A DNA stretch of 38,044 nucleotides from a virus. Shown here one piece after another: positions 1 through 8,553 of the stretch. The stretch covers positions 1 through 38,044 of the IMG/VR virus record IMGVR_UViG_3300027841_000161. One strand, given 5' to 3'. A program made the translations under genes and the position numbers. The notes beneath the pieces are model-generated. The model did no database searches. It worked only from the letters and a program-made list of their open reading frames with translations, and was not told the DNA's origin. Position 1 is the first letter of the stretch; each line of letters starts with the position of its first letter.

Positions 1-828
1 CTAGAACAACCCGCCCATGATGCCCGGCTCGTAGTTCGTGATCACCAGCTCACGGCTTTCGGTTGGTTTGCCGTGGGTGTTGGCCACACTGTATTTGATG
101 CCTAGATCGTGCATCACTAGCCCATCGAATACACGCCGGATGTCTGGGTGATCGTTGATGCTGATCATCATCTTTCCTTTGCAGGTCCGCATGGTCTCGG
201 CCATCTGTTCATACTGCTCGAAGCCGAACGGGACGCCGTAGCCTTCTACCTGCCAGTAGGGCGGGTCACAGTAGAAGAAGGTGTGCGGGCGGTCGTAGCG
301 CTTGATGCAATCCTGCCAGCTCTGGTTCTCGATGGTGGTGCCTTGTGCCAGGCGCAGGTGGGCAGCAGATAGGTTCTCCTCGATCCTGAGCAGGTTGATC
401 GTCGGGGCGGTGGTGGCGGTTCCGAAGTTCTGGCCGTCGACCTTGCCACCGAAGGCGTGCTGCTGCAGGTAGAAGAAGCGGGCGGCACGCTGGATGTCGG
501 TAAGCGTTTCGGTGTTAGTTGCCTGCAGCCACTTGAATACCTGACGGCTGCTCAGCGCCCACTTGAACTGGCGAACGAACTCTTCCAAGTGGTGCTGCAC
601 CACCCGATAAAGGTTGATCAGCTCACCGTTCACGTCGTTCAGCACCTCGACCGGAGCTGGTGAAGGCCGGAGAAAGTAGATCGCCGCGCCACCACAGAAC
701 ACCTCTACATAACATTCGTGCGGCGGGAAAAGCGGGATGAGGCGGTCGGCCAGCCTGCGCTTACCGCCTAGCCACGGAATGATGGGTGATGCTTCCTGGT
801 TGTTAAAGAACGTGCCCGGATTGTTCAT
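1..828 (-). CDS. D12-class DNA adenine-N6 methyltransferase (Dam-like), in the mom position
   Basis: 275 aa, complete; the stop codon is at the very edge of the window. It should transfer a methyl group from SAM to adenine N6 in phage or host DNA. Visible motifs are PWLGGKR (residues 18-24, SAM-binding motif of the D12/Dam family), VEVFCGGAAIYF (41-52), NDVNGELI (64-71) and catalytic DPPY (188-191). The start has a strong SD (AAGGAGAG, 4 nt before ATG) and its first 26 nt overlap the end of com. The SD lies inside a hairpin (829..853), which suggests Com-dependent translation as in Mu com/mom, but the regulated gene here is a methyltransferase and not the Mom acyl-modification enzyme. Target sequence cannot be read from the protein. 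The likely job is to protect the phage genome from host restriction late in infection. Confidence 0.93.
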   Translation of the reverse strand: MNNPGTFFNNQEASPIIPWLGGKRRLADRLIPLFPPHECYVEVFCGGAAIYFLRPSPAPVEVLNDVNGELINLYRVVQHHLEEFVRQFKWALSSRQVFKWLQATNTETLTDIQRAARFFYLQQHAFGGKVDGQNFGTATTAPTINLLRIEENLSAAHLRLAQGTTIENQSWQDCIKRYDRPHTFFYCDPPYWQVEGYGVPFGFEQYEQMAETMRTCKGKMMISINDHPDIRRVFDGLVMHDLGIKYSVANTHGKPTESRELVITNYEPGIMGGLF

Positions 829-988
829 GCGTCTCTCCTTTAAGGATCGACGCTCCGTGGCGTTCAGGTTCGGCGCTCGTGGCGCTCACTTGGTTCATAG
901 TGCCGCAGCGCGGACACTTGATCTCTATACGTTTGAAGTCGGCCTTGGCCAACAACTTGTGGCAGCTGCCACATCTAACAGTTTCCAT
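803..988 (-). CDS. com: Com-like zinc-finger translational activator
   Basis: 61 aa. The start is the internal ATG at 988, preceded by AAGGTG 7 nt upstream; a longer frame upstream has only a GTG with no SD. The sequence begins METVRCGSCHKLLAKAD and continues with CPRCG, giving the CxxC...CxxC zinc site and the IEI(K/R)CPRC pattern of phage Mu Com. In Mu, Com is an RNA-binding protein that opens the mom ribosome-binding site. Here it overlaps a Dam-like methyltransferase by 26 nt in place of mom, and a hairpin covers that gene's SD. Similar Com/methylase pairs are known to me from some Mu-like prophages. Confidence 0.85.
   Translation of the reverse strand: METVRCGSCHKLLAKADFKRIEIKCPRCGTMNQVSATSAEPERHGASILKGETHEQSGHVL
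829..853 (-). promoter_or_regulatory. SD-sequestering hairpin before the methyltransferase start
   Basis: On the minus-strand mRNA, GCGTC (853..849) pairs with GACGC (833..829) and TCCT (846..843) pairs with AGGA (839..836) around a TAA loop. Between the two stems lie facing GA/GA dinucleotides, which can form tandem sheared G-A pairs. AGGA is the SD of the methyltransferase and the 3' arm ends directly at its ATG. The element is inside the com coding sequence. By analogy with Mu, where Com opens a hairpin that hides the mom start, this is the probable Com target. Confidence 0.7.
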
Positions 989-1020
989 CAACCCACACCT
1001 TGCGTGATAGCCTTCGACCG

Positions 1021-1034
1021 CTGCTCGCGAGCAG
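1021..1034. promoter_or_regulatory. 14-bp perfect palindrome upstream of com
   Basis: CTGCTCGCGAGCAG reads the same on both strands and is flanked by ACCG on one side and TGCGGT on the other, which extends the symmetry imperfectly. It lies 33 nt upstream of the com start in an otherwise non-coding gap. It could be an operator for com/methyltransferase transcription; Mu mom is also controlled at the promoter. No GATC lies inside it, so Dam control of the Mu type is not visible here. Confidence 0.4.
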
Positions 1035-1077
1035 TGCGGTGCTTTGGCTGAACGCAGGCTACATCTGCGGGAGGTGG

Positions 1078-1105
1078 CCGTTAGAGTGTTCGTGCACTTT
1101 AACGG
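1078..1105. other. Inverted repeat after the tail gene, before com
   Basis: CCGTTAGAGTG (1078..1088) pairs with CACTTTAACGG (1095..1105) with one mismatch and a 6-nt loop. It starts 21 nt after the stop of the DUF4376 gene. No T-run follows on the minus strand, so it is not a clear intrinsic terminator; it may be an operator or mRNA-stabilising stem. Confidence 0.4.
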
Positions 1106-1125
1106 TCGCACCGCCTTTTCTTACA

Positions 1126-1719
1126 TCACCACACCACCGCCTCCACCTCTGCCACCGTCCCTGCTGCCGCCACCGCCGCCTTGAGCGTGGCGGCTTTTTG
1201 CAGGGCCAAGAGCTTCACCATCGCGCCATCGGCCAGCACTTGCTTGATCTGGGCGGGCGTGTGGAGGCGGAAGGCTTTGATGCCGGCGGCATCGGCGCAC
1301 TTGTATGGGATGTCGGCGGCCATGCCTACTGCGCCGATCAGGTTGAGCTGGTCGGTTTCGTCGCTGTCGTAGGTGTGAGGTGCGCCGAGTGCGCTGCTGG
1401 TGAAACCGCCGGTGATCTCGGCGGCGCAGGATGTGTTGATGCCTGCCGTGCGCACCAGTTTGGCTTCGGCCAGCAGCTCGGCTTCGGTCGGCGGCGGCGG
1501 GGTCAGGGCGTGCCAGGCTGCGATGGCGGGCTGTAGGTCGGCCAGTACCAGATCGATGCTGTTCGGCGAGCCGTCCAGATACTCAATATGCCCGCTGTCG
1601 CCTGTCTCTCCCCACTGTATCGCCCGCACGCCTTTGAACATCGCCGCCAGCCCCGCCACCTCGCGGAATTCGCCGTCGATCCCCACCACGCCATCCATAG
1701 GAATGATCGTTATACGCAT
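1126..1719 (-). CDS. DUF4376-type tail-fibre accessory protein
   Basis: 197 aa. The C-terminal half carries the DUF4376 signature (GGFTSSALGAPHTYDSDETD, then DQLNLIGAV, Y(K/R)CADAAGIKAFRLHT and an Ala-rich end). This domain occurs on small proteins beside phage tail fibres. The N-terminal 90 residues (MRITIIPMDGVVGIDGEFRE) resemble other tail-tip accessory proteins. It lies two genes downstream of the fibre in the same minus-strand block, so a role in fibre assembly or attachment is likely but inferred. The region 80-100 (ALTPPPPTEAELLAEAK) is a linker plus helix. Confidence 0.7.
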   Translation of the reverse strand: MRITIIPMDGVVGIDGEFREVAGLAAMFKGVRAIQWGETGDSGHIEYLDGSPNSIDLVLADLQPAIAAWHALTPPPPTEAELLAEAKLVRTAGINTSCAAEITGGFTSSALGAPHTYDSDETDQLNLIGAVGMAADIPYKCADAAGIKAFRLHTPAQIKQVLADGAMVKLLALQKAATLKAAVAAAGTVAEVEAVVW

Positions 1720-1720
1720 C

Positions 1721-2050
1721 TCAGTTCCCTCCGATCTTCAACACCGTCCCGTTAACCAAGCCCGCCGCCGTCAGCAGCAAGTCCTGACTGGACTGATTCG
1801 CTTTCACCATCTCATTGCGGAAGCTCTCCACCGCCGCGCCTGTTTGCCGCTGCATCTGACTGTTCTCGATGAGCAGCACAGGCGTCCACGCAAAGGCACA
1901 ATCGCCTTGCTTGATGTCGCCGCCCTGCGGGTTTTTGCCTTGCACATACACCCAGAAGCGGCAGGCGTGCATCTCGCCCTCCACCACCGAACCATCCTCG
2001 ATGCAGGGCTTCTGCATCAACGGGCAAATCATCTTGTCTATCTTGGCCAT
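1721..2050 (-). CDS. Conserved phage tail-region protein with Cys pairs
   Basis: 109 aa, starting MAKIDKMICPLMQKPCIEDG. The ATG at 2050 has GAAGGA about 7 nt upstream; a TTG two codons earlier has poorer spacing. Four cysteines (CPLMQKPC near the N terminus, then HACRFW and GDCAF) could bind a metal or form an Fe-S or disulfide site. The C-terminal part is a predicted amphipathic helix. It overlaps the stop region of the fibre gene and lies between fibre and DUF4376 protein, which suggests a small fibre or baseplate-associated function. I do not recognise a named family. Confidence 0.65.
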   Translation of the reverse strand: MAKIDKMICPLMQKPCIEDGSVVEGEMHACRFWVYVQGKNPQGGDIKQGDCAFAWTPVLLIENSQMQRQTGAAVESFRNEMVKANQSSQDLLLTAAGLVNGTVLKIGGN

Positions 2051-2052
2051 AT

Positions 2053-3126
2053 TCAATCCTTCGAAGCGATGATGAAATCCACATACTTCACGGCGAGATT
2101 GGTCGTACCGGTGAAGGTGTGGGTGTGGTTCGGGGTGGTGTGGGTGTGGGAGCCGCCGCCGCCCTCGGGATTGGCCCCCGCTGAGTTGGCGTAGCCGATG
2201 GATGTTTGATAACCAGCCGACGGTGCGGCAATACCAGGAGCGGCGGTTCTGTTTCCTACACTATAGGTAATTGCATAGTCGTGCTTGTGACTCGGCATCA
2301 TCGCTGTCGTTATTGTCGTCGCTCCACTTGTCCCGCCGCCCCCGCTATTCACCGACCCAGCCACCACGCCCGAGAACGCCGTGGTGAATGCCTCCGAACC
2401 GCCAGCACCCACCGTCCCCGTCACGATGCGCAGCGCGCTGTCATTCAGTCCGGCTGTTGTGTCCTTCGTCCAGCCTGTTGGCGGGGTCGATTGGTTGAAC
2501 ACCATGCGCGTGCCTACATCCATTCCGGCATCCACGCCCAGCGCTGCACGCGCCCCGGCAGCATCGGTCGCGCCGGTGCCGCCGTTGGCTACGGGTAGCG
2601 CACCGCTCACATGCGTGGTCAGCGCGATCTTGCCCCAGCTCGGTGCCGCGCCCACGCCACCGCTGATCAGCGCGTAGCCGGTGCCCACGCCGGCCAGCTT
2701 GGAAAGCGCCGCTGCACCCGATGCATACAGGATGTCGCCGACGGTATAGCTGGTCTGCCCGGTACCGCCTTTGGCGGCGGCGACCGTGGCCAGCGTGAGG
2801 CTGATGCTGATGTTCGCGCTGCCGTCGAACGCGTCACTGATGCCGGTGGCCGCGCCGGTGAAGGTGATGGTGCGGCCGGTGGCCCACTTGTCGGCACTGC
2901 CGCTGATGTTGATGGCATAGGTGGCGGCCAGATCAGCCCAGCTCGTGCCGTCGAATTTCTCCCATTTGCTCGATGCGCTTCTCCAGCGGATCGCCCCGGT
3001 CGGCGGGTTGGTAACGGTGACCACGGCGGGGTCCAGCCCCTGCGCCAGTGCGTCGGTGTTCTCAACGACCGACGCCAGCACAGCGGTATAGGCATCGGTG
3101 GTGATGGGTTTATTTAAGTCGGCCAT
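2053..3126 (-). CDS. Tail fibre / collar-type receptor-binding protein
   Basis: 357 aa. Residues 1-110 form the attachment region; the middle holds glycine/threonine repeats typical of trimeric fibres (AKGGTGQTSYTVGDILYA, then ANGGTGATDAAGARAALG). The C terminus is His-rich (MPSHKHDY, SHTHTTPNHTHTFTG) and ends VKYVDFIIASKD. Such HxH clusters bind metal ions along the needle of many tail fibres, and the VDFIIA ending is common among collar-domain fibre tips. It follows the TipJ-like protein by one nucleotide and should determine host range. There is no invertase gene or inverted fibre segment, so a Mu-like G-segment switch is absent. Confidence 0.85.
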   Translation of the reverse strand: MADLNKPITTDAYTAVLASVVENTDALAQGLDPAVVTVTNPPTGAIRWRSASSKWEKFDGTSWADLAATYAINISGSADKWATGRTITFTGAATGISDAFDGSANISISLTLATVAAAKGGTGQTSYTVGDILYASGAAALSKLAGVGTGYALISGGVGAAPSWGKIALTTHVSGALPVANGGTGATDAAGARAALGVDAGMDVGTRMVFNQSTPPTGWTKDTTAGLNDSALRIVTGTVGAGGSEAFTTAFSGVVAGSVNSGGGGTSGATTITTAMMPSHKHDYAITYSVGNRTAAPGIAAPSAGYQTSIGYANSAGANPEGGGGSHTHTTPNHTHTFTGTTNLAVKYVDFIIASKD

Positions 3127-3127
3127 A

Positions 3128-6100
3128 TCAGAATCCTCGAACGGTCAAACTACAGTTGCCGGACACGCGCGCGCCGGTGTTGTCGAACAGGTATAGCGCC
3201 ACCTCCAGCGGGTTGGGTGCATCCGTGAAGTCATACACCGCCGTCACCGGCGTGGTGCCTTGCGGAGTGAGCGTGATGGCGTCCACGTCGATGAACACCT
3301 TGTTGCCGGTGGCGGTCCAGTCATCGGTGAGGTAGACCACGGTGCCGCTCACATCGGCCGAATCGCAGCTCACCATCCTGGTCACGGTCTTGAGCTTGGA
3401 ATCGAGGCGGATGTTCACGCCCTTGAACTCGATCAGGTCGGTGGTGTTGCTGGCCGTGAAGGTGATGCGGAACTTCACATACTGGAAGGCGGTGGCATAC
3501 ACCTGCCAGGTGCCGACGTAGTCCGTCCAGCTCACGCCGTCGTCGCTCACGCTGATGGTGCAGCTCTTGGCCACAGCACCCACCATGTCCTGCGTTGTCG
3601 GTGTGATGGTGATGCGGTTGCTGGCCAGCAGCGTGCCGTAGTCGATGGTCTCTTCGTAATAGGCGGGAGAGAGGTTCGGCTGGGCATACACCGGATAGCC
3701 GGCATCGATCTGGTCCTGTGGCGTCGTCCAGCTGTTGGTGGTGAAGTGCTCGGCGAATGTCTCGGTGGTATTCACCGGGCCGATCAGCGAGCCGTCCACA
3801 TCGCCGTGCAGCGCGAGGTTGCTCAGGGTGCCGTTGAGCAGGCTGTCGTAGTCTGCCTTGAGCACGTAATCGGGCGGCTGGTTGACGGTGGCGACCACTT
3901 GGCCAGGCGTGCCGTAATTGCCCGCCGTGTCGATGGCGGCCAGCCAATAGGTGTACACGCCTGCAGCGGTCTCGAACACGATGGTGAAGCTGCCGCTCTT
4001 CTGGCCGATCGGCTCACCGCTCGCCCAGGTGCTGCCACGGCGCAGCTCGTAGCCGGTGGTAGGCAGCGTGCCGGCCACCGCGCCCCAGCGCAGCAGCACG
4101 TTGTTGTCGATCACCTCGGTGATGATGGCCGGCGCGGCGGCGGCCGTGATGATGGCCTCCACGCTGGCGGGCGTGCCGGTGTTGCCGGCGATGTCACGTG
4201 CCGCCACCCAGAAGGTGCGGCTGCCGAGCCATACTGCTTTGAGGCTGTGGCGCGTGATGCGGAAGAAGCCGAGCGAGGTGCCGGCGGCCCAGCTCGCGCC
4301 ATAGCGCACTTCGTACATATCCAACGGCAAGGTGCTAGTGGGTGCCGTCCAGTCGAGCTGCAGCTGGTCACCAACGATCTGCGCAGTGAGCGCCGGTGCA
4401 GCGGCCGCCACGATGGGCACGACCACGCTGCCGACCGCGCCTGCGTTGCCGCCGATGTCGGTGGCGCGCACATGGAACGTGCGGTCGCCCGTCCAGTTCG
4501 GGGTGATGCGCAGCGACTGGGTATCCGCGCGGCCCACAAAGTCTCCGGTATCCCAATCCGCCCCGTGGCGCACCTCGTAATTCTTCACCTGATGGGTGGC
4601 GGTACAGTCGTTCCAGGTAAGGTCCACCATGCCGTCCTTTATCGCGCTGGCTAGCACCGGCGCGCTGGGCGCTTCGATGGTGAGGTCACAGGTGGCCTCG
4701 GTGAGCGCGGTGAGCTTGGAGGTGTCGCGGCTGATGATGCGGTAGGTGTGCAGCCCGGCGCTGGCGGGCGGAAGTTTGGCTTGCGCGCCGGCATACACGT
4801 TCCACACCAGCCCGCCGCCGGTGTCGTCGGCGATCAGGTAATCCTTGCGGTCAGGGTCGGCGATCTCTTCCCATGTCAGCACGACGTTGAGCAAGGTCGG
4901 CGTGGCGGTGATGGCTGAGACAGCCGTGGGCGGCACAGTCTTGCCGATCACCAGATGATCGGCATACAGCCAGATGCTCTTCAGGTTGAACACCGGGTTC
5001 ACCGTGCGCGCCCGCACCTGGTAATAGATGAGGTCTTTCACGGGCGAGAGATACACATCGGTGTCGTCGCCGGTGACCTGCACCTTGTTCCATGCACCTT
5101 CACCTGATGTGCGCCACTCCACTTCAACATAGCCGCCATGCACCACGCCCTGCGTGGTCGGCAGCGGCCAGCTCGCATAGATCCGCGAGGTGATGGTGCC
5201 GTCGCTATTGCGCTGCAGATGGTCGGTACCGGATGCCAGGGTGATGGATTCGAGTGGCGCGATAGCGAAGGGGTCGGGCAGGTCGGTGTTGGGCGTGCTG
5301 TCCGGCGTCACCGCGTCGGCCGAGTCCCAGATGGTCGCGGCGTCTTCTTTCATCTTCAGCCACACCAGCTGCTTCAGGCCGACCTTCTTGGCCACCACGC
5401 GATAGATCTTGGTGGTCTGGCCAAGGAACGGGCTGGTGAAGGTGACACGTTTGCCTTCCTGTGGCAGGTCCCATGCCTTGAAGCTGAAATACCCCTCGAT
5501 GGAGAACGCGTTGCGATGGTCTTCGGTCAGGATGCGGCAAAGGTTATGCACGCGCTGCAGATCATCCGTGAAATGGAAGTCGACGGGGTTCCACAACTCA
5601 CGACCGCCGTCTGCAGTGACGTAGGCCGTGTTCCGGTAGGGCTTGTAATCGGTGGCGACCCACAGGTTGGCGGCGCTAACGAATTGACCTTTGATGCCGT
5701 TGTACAGATCCGCATCGTCGACGCCGGGGTTGAAGTTGAAGTCGCCCCAGATGTCGTCCTGTGTCAGCGCCATCACCGGCGCTTCCCACACGCCCGCATG
5801 GATGCTCCAGGTGGTGGGACAGATCGAACCGGCCATGCTCAATGCCATCGACTCCAGCACCTGCCCGCGATCCTGATCGGAGCGCACCGTGCCATTGAGT
5901 GTGTAGCGCGGCAGCATCTGCCCGCCGATGTTGATCAGCGCATCGCAGGCGTTCGCGGCTGCGATGTAGTCGGCCTGCGGCAGATCGGTCACCGGCACAC
6001 GGCACATCTCGCTGGTGAGATAGTCGGCGATGCACAGCGCGTTATTGCTGGAGACTGCCGGCACATCGTCCGGCCAAGCCGGGTCGCGCACGTCGTGCAC

Positions 6101-7009
6101 CTTCTTGCCGTTCATCTTCACTTTGATCGAGGGCAAACCGCCCTGGAATTCCGCATGGTCCAGATCGAGACGAATGATCAGGCCGGTCTTCTCGTCCATC
6201 GTGCAGGTGGACGTGTATTGGGAGGGGGTTGGCGATGCGGCGATCTCGGCCAATGTCAGCGCGTCGGCGGGCGTGGCGGGTGCGCCCAGGCGCTGCCTCA
6301 CGCGGACGCGTGGCGTGTACTTTGTCCGCTGGTAGCTGCAGGTGAAGGCGTGCGAGGAAGAGACAGTGACCACTGCACCGACCAGCGTATAGGGCATGTT
6401 GCGCTGTGTGCCGTTATCGGCAGAGCCTTCCCAATAGGTGATGCGCAGACCGCCTGCCTTGGGCGTATATGCCAAGGTGAACACGGTGCCGCTCTTGTAT
6501 TCGGTGACGTCTACCGGCTCACCGTACAGATATTCGCCTGTTGTGACATTCCCGTTGGCATCCAGCGCGCCCAACCACTTGTCGTTGATGGCCACGTCCA
6601 GGATCGCATCACTCTCATGGTCGGCCACCACGCACACCAGGTGGTGATACTGGTCGCGATCACCGCTGGTCAGCACGTCCACCACGCGCACACCCACCAC
6701 CACCGATTGCCCGTACACATACACATGCGGATGCTCGGACGTGATGACGGTGGCGGTGCGGTCTTTGAGTGAGGCGTTGTAGGCCGCGCGCGCAGCGGCC
6801 TCTTGCTCCTGCATCGCCTTGCGCTGGAGAGACTGCCCCCACACCGAGCCGCCCACCACCAGACCGATACCGACCGCCCAGCCCGCCGCCGACAACGCTG
6901 TGCCGTAGCTCAGCAGCCAGGCACCGGCATACACCAGTGCCTGCGGCATGGCCAGCGCCGCTGTGGACACCAGCAGCAGACCGACAAAAAGACTAAACCG
7001 ACCACGCAT
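3128..7009 (-). CDS. Tail tip protein J-like host-specificity protein with FN3 repeats
   Basis: 1293 aa. The start is taken at ATG 7009 (MRGRFSLFVGLLL) because GGAGG stands 6 nt before it; a start 51 nt upstream lacks an SD. The first 75 residues hold two hydrophobic segments (FSLFVGLLLVSTAALA and a Gly/Ala-rich one near 30-55). The middle (about 80-650) matches the J/TipJ-type tail-tip organisation; from about 690 to 1090 there are repeated fibronectin-III-like units (recurring RTFxVxARDIAGNxG and YELRxGxxWxxG patterns). The C terminus (about 1090-1293) is a separate beta-rich domain. It is located between the NlpC/P60-like gene and the fibre, the lambda J position. It should form the tail tip and take part in host recognition and DNA-ejection triggering. 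Confidence 0.85.
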   Translation of the reverse strand: MRGRFSLFVGLLLVSTAALAMPQALVYAGAWLLSYGTALSAAGWAVGIGLVVGGSVWGQSLQRKAMQEQEAAARAAYNASLKDRTATVITSEHPHVYVYGQSVVVGVRVVDVLTSGDRDQYHHLVCVVADHESDAILDVAINDKWLGALDANGNVTTGEYLYGEPVDVTEYKSGTVFTLAYTPKAGGLRITYWEGSADNGTQRNMPYTLVGAVVTVSSSHAFTCSYQRTKYTPRVRVRQRLGAPATPADALTLAEIAASPTPSQYTSTCTMDEKTGLIIRLDLDHAEFQGGLPSIKVKMNGKKVHDVRDPAWPDDVPAVSSNNALCIADYLTSEMCRVPVTDLPQADYIAAANACDALINIGGQMLPRYTLNGTVRSDQDRGQVLESMALSMAGSICPTTWSIHAGVWEAPVMALTQDDIWGDFNFNPGVDDADLYNGIKGQFVSAANLWVATDYKPYRNTAYVTADGGRELWNPVDFHFTDDLQRVHNLCRILTEDHRNAFSIEGYFSFKAWDLPQEGKRVTFTSPFLGQTTKIYRVVAKKVGLKQLVWLKMKEDAATIWDSADAVTPDSTPNTDLPDPFAIAPLESITLASGTDHLQRNSDGTITSRIYASWPLPTTQGVVHGGYVEVEWRTSGEGAWNKVQVTGDDTDVYLSPVKDLIYYQVRARTVNPVFNLKSIWLYADHLVIGKTVPPTAVSAITATPTLLNVVLTWEEIADPDRKDYLIADDTGGGLVWNVYAGAQAKLPPASAGLHTYRIISRDTSKLTALTEATCDLTIEAPSAPVLASAIKDGMVDLTWNDCTATHQVKNYEVRHGADWDTGDFVGRADTQSLRITPNWTGDRTFHVRATDIGGNAGAVGSVVVPIVAAAAPALTAQIVGDQLQLDWTAPTSTLPLDMYEVRYGASWAAGTSLGFFRITRHSLKAVWLGSRTFWVAARDIAGNTGTPASVEAIITAAAAPAIITEVIDNNVLLRWGAVAGTLPTTGYELRRGSTWASGEPIGQKSGSFTIVFETAAGVYTYWLAAIDTAGNYGTPGQVVATVNQPPDYVLKADYDSLLNGTLSNLALHGDVDGSLIGPVNTTETFAEHFTTNSWTTPQDQIDAGYPVYAQPNLSPAYYEETIDYGTLLASNRITITPTTQDMVGAVAKSCTISVSDDGVSWTDYVGTWQVYATAFQYVKFRITFTASNTTDLIEFKGVNIRLDSKLKTVTRMVSCDSADVSGTVVYLTDDWTATGNKVFIDVDAITLTPQGTTPVTAVYDFTDAPNPLEVALYLFDNTGARVSGNCSLTVRGF

Positions 7010-7352
7010 GATCTGCCTCCGTACGCGGGCGGAACACCAAGCCATCCGCGCCTGGTGCAACCAGATGCGCGCCGCTCACCAGCGACACCACGCCGTCGGC
7101 GATGGCCAGATCGCCATCCTTGGCGTAGTTCGGGTGGATCTGCGGGAAGTGCGCATCCAGCGCGGCCACCAGCCCGCCGTGTTGCTTGATCACGCGCGCG
7201 GCCTGCAGCTCGGTCTGCCACAGCTCATCCGGCAGATGCTGCTTGCCGGTGGCGATCTGCACCCAGCCGATGGCGAAGGTCATGCAGTCGTTCACGCCCC
7301 ACTGGAAGGGGGCGTTCAGGTGGCCGGCGATGTAGTCGGGCAGCGTGTTCAT
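6993..7352 (-). CDS. NlpC/P60-like tail assembly protein (DUF6950-like)
   Basis: 119 aa, starting MNTLPDYIAGHLNAPFQWGVNDC. The ATG overlaps the stop of the upstream gene (ATGA), so translation is coupled. GVNDCMTFAIGW gives the N-D-C-x-x-F motif with the candidate nucleophile Cys of the NlpC/P60 fold, and a later GDLAIADG is the usual strand after the catalytic His region. In lambda-like tails such proteins (gpK type) sit just before the J-type protein and may act as tail-tip peptidoglycan hydrolases or assembly factors. The canonical His is not obvious to me, so activity is unproven. Confidence 0.75.
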   Translation of the reverse strand: MNTLPDYIAGHLNAPFQWGVNDCMTFAIGWVQIATGKQHLPDELWQTELQAARVIKQHGGLVAALDAHFPQIHPNYAKDGDLAIADGVVSLVSGAHLVAPGADGLVFRPRTEADHAWSV

Positions 7353-7942
7353 CGGCGCTGGAATTTCTTGGACAGCCACGGCACCTGCTTGCCGATCAGG
7401 CGGGTCATGCGGTCGAGCGAGGTGTCGTTGGGATAGCGCTGTTTTTGCTGGGCCGCGTTCAGGCGCAGCGCGGGGTTGCGCTTCAGGCCGTAGGCCGAGG
7501 TCTCGCATTTCATCTGCAGGCTGCCGATCGCCTCATCATTCTTGCCGCTGATGCCGCCAGTCGGCGGGTTCATCGTGCCGCGCCAGCATTGTTTCGGCGT
7601 ACCGACCAGACGGTAGTTATTGTCCAGCGGGCAGAAATACATCACCACATCGCGGCCACGCACTTCCTCTGCCGGACCCACAGCCAAAGCGACGAAGTTG
7701 GTGTCGGCCAGACTCATCTCGAAGGTGATCGATGCCGCCGCCGTGCCCTGTGATTCGTCGATGGGCGAGAACGATCCGATGTTACCCATCCCCACCCACT
7801 CATAACCGCCCCAGCTCACGTTCACGCCCAGCGTGGAAGCGCGATACACCAGGCTGGCAAAATGGAATTCGATGAAATAGACGAACTTGACGTGCGCCTG
7901 CTCCATCACCGTCTGCTGTTCGGCATCCAGCTTCGCGGTCAC
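7349..7942 (-). CDS. Tail protein of the DUF2163 / GTA gp14-like type
   Basis: 197 aa. Start chosen at GTG 7942, which overlaps the preceding stop as GTGA and has GGAGG about 10 nt upstream; a TTG at 7951 lies too close to the SD. Sequence features: VYFIEFHFASLVYRAS and WGGYEWVGMGNIGSF are typical of the baseplate-hub proteins of GTA/B3-like tails, followed by a Cys-containing segment (KCETSAYGLKRNPALR). The C-terminal KRYPNDTSLDRM pattern is shared by phage proteins of this class. It is followed by the NlpC/P60-like and J-like genes, so it is part of the tail tip. Confidence 0.7.
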   Translation of the reverse strand: MTAKLDAEQQTVMEQAHVKFVYFIEFHFASLVYRASTLGVNVSWGGYEWVGMGNIGSFSPIDESQGTAAASITFEMSLADTNFVALAVGPAEEVRGRDVVMYFCPLDNNYRLVGTPKQCWRGTMNPPTGGISGKNDEAIGSLQMKCETSAYGLKRNPALRLNAAQQKQRYPNDTSLDRMTRLIGKQVPWLSKKFQRR

Positions 7943-8553
7943 GGATTCCAATCCTCCACCAGATCCAGCGGCGTGCCGTCCACCCCGCCGCGCGCATGCT
8001 TCATGCTCATGCGCGAATCCACGCGCTTGAACAGCGCGGCCGGCTTGTCCCAGGTGACGGGCGAAGCGGTGTCGAAGGCGTTGCGTAACACAGAGCGCAC
8101 CGACACCGATATATCGCCGTTCACATCAGCCGTGGCGTCGGCCGCCACCTTGAACACCTGCTGGGTCGTGCCACTGCCCAAGCCCAAATGGTCGCCGACC
8201 AGCAGCGTCTTGCCTGCCTCGCCCGCGCCCGCGCTGATATTCAGCACGTCGTCGCCATAGGCATGCGCACCGTTCAGTACCATCGTGCCGCGCATCGTGC
8301 CGCGCGGCGCAGGGCGATCCAGATGCCACAGCGCCAGCTGGTTCTTGCGGCCTTCCATCGACAGCAACAACGCCTCCCACTCGGCATATTCCGCACGGCT
8401 GAAGCGCGCAGGTGTAAGCAACGCCGTCCACACCGGATGCGCCAGCTCAGCCGAGCCGCTACCGAAGATCGAATCGAAGCCCAGATCGCGATGCAACCGG
8501 CCCCATTCCACGCCGGTCACTAATGTCAAAGTGGCGGGGAAATTAACGATCAT
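7939..8553 (-). CDS. Minor tail (tail tip) protein
   Basis: 204 aa, ATG at 8553 overlapping the tape measure stop (ATGA). The N terminus (WGRLHRDLGFDSIFGSGSAE) and the central RKNQLALWHLDRPAPRGTMRGT segment are typical of the small tail-tip protein that follows the tape measure in B3/D3112-like siphophages. A central part (about 95-150) is beta-rich with Gly (GEAGKTLLVGDHLGLGSGTTQQVFKV). No enzymatic motif is seen. Position directly after the tape measure fits distal tail or hub assembly. Confidence 0.65.
   Translation of the reverse strand: MIVNFPATLTLVTGVEWGRLHRDLGFDSIFGSGSAELAHPVWTALLTPARFSRAEYAEWEALLLSMEGRKNQLALWHLDRPAPRGTMRGTMVLNGAHAYGDDVLNISAGAGEAGKTLLVGDHLGLGSGTTQQVFKVAADATADVNGDISVSVRSVLRNAFDTASPVTWDKPAALFKRVDSRMSMKHARGGVDGTPLDLVEDWNP

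Noticed and set aside
2053-3126. Mu-style invertible fibre segment
   Set aside because: One fibre gene, no gin-type recombinase, no inverted repeats at its ends.
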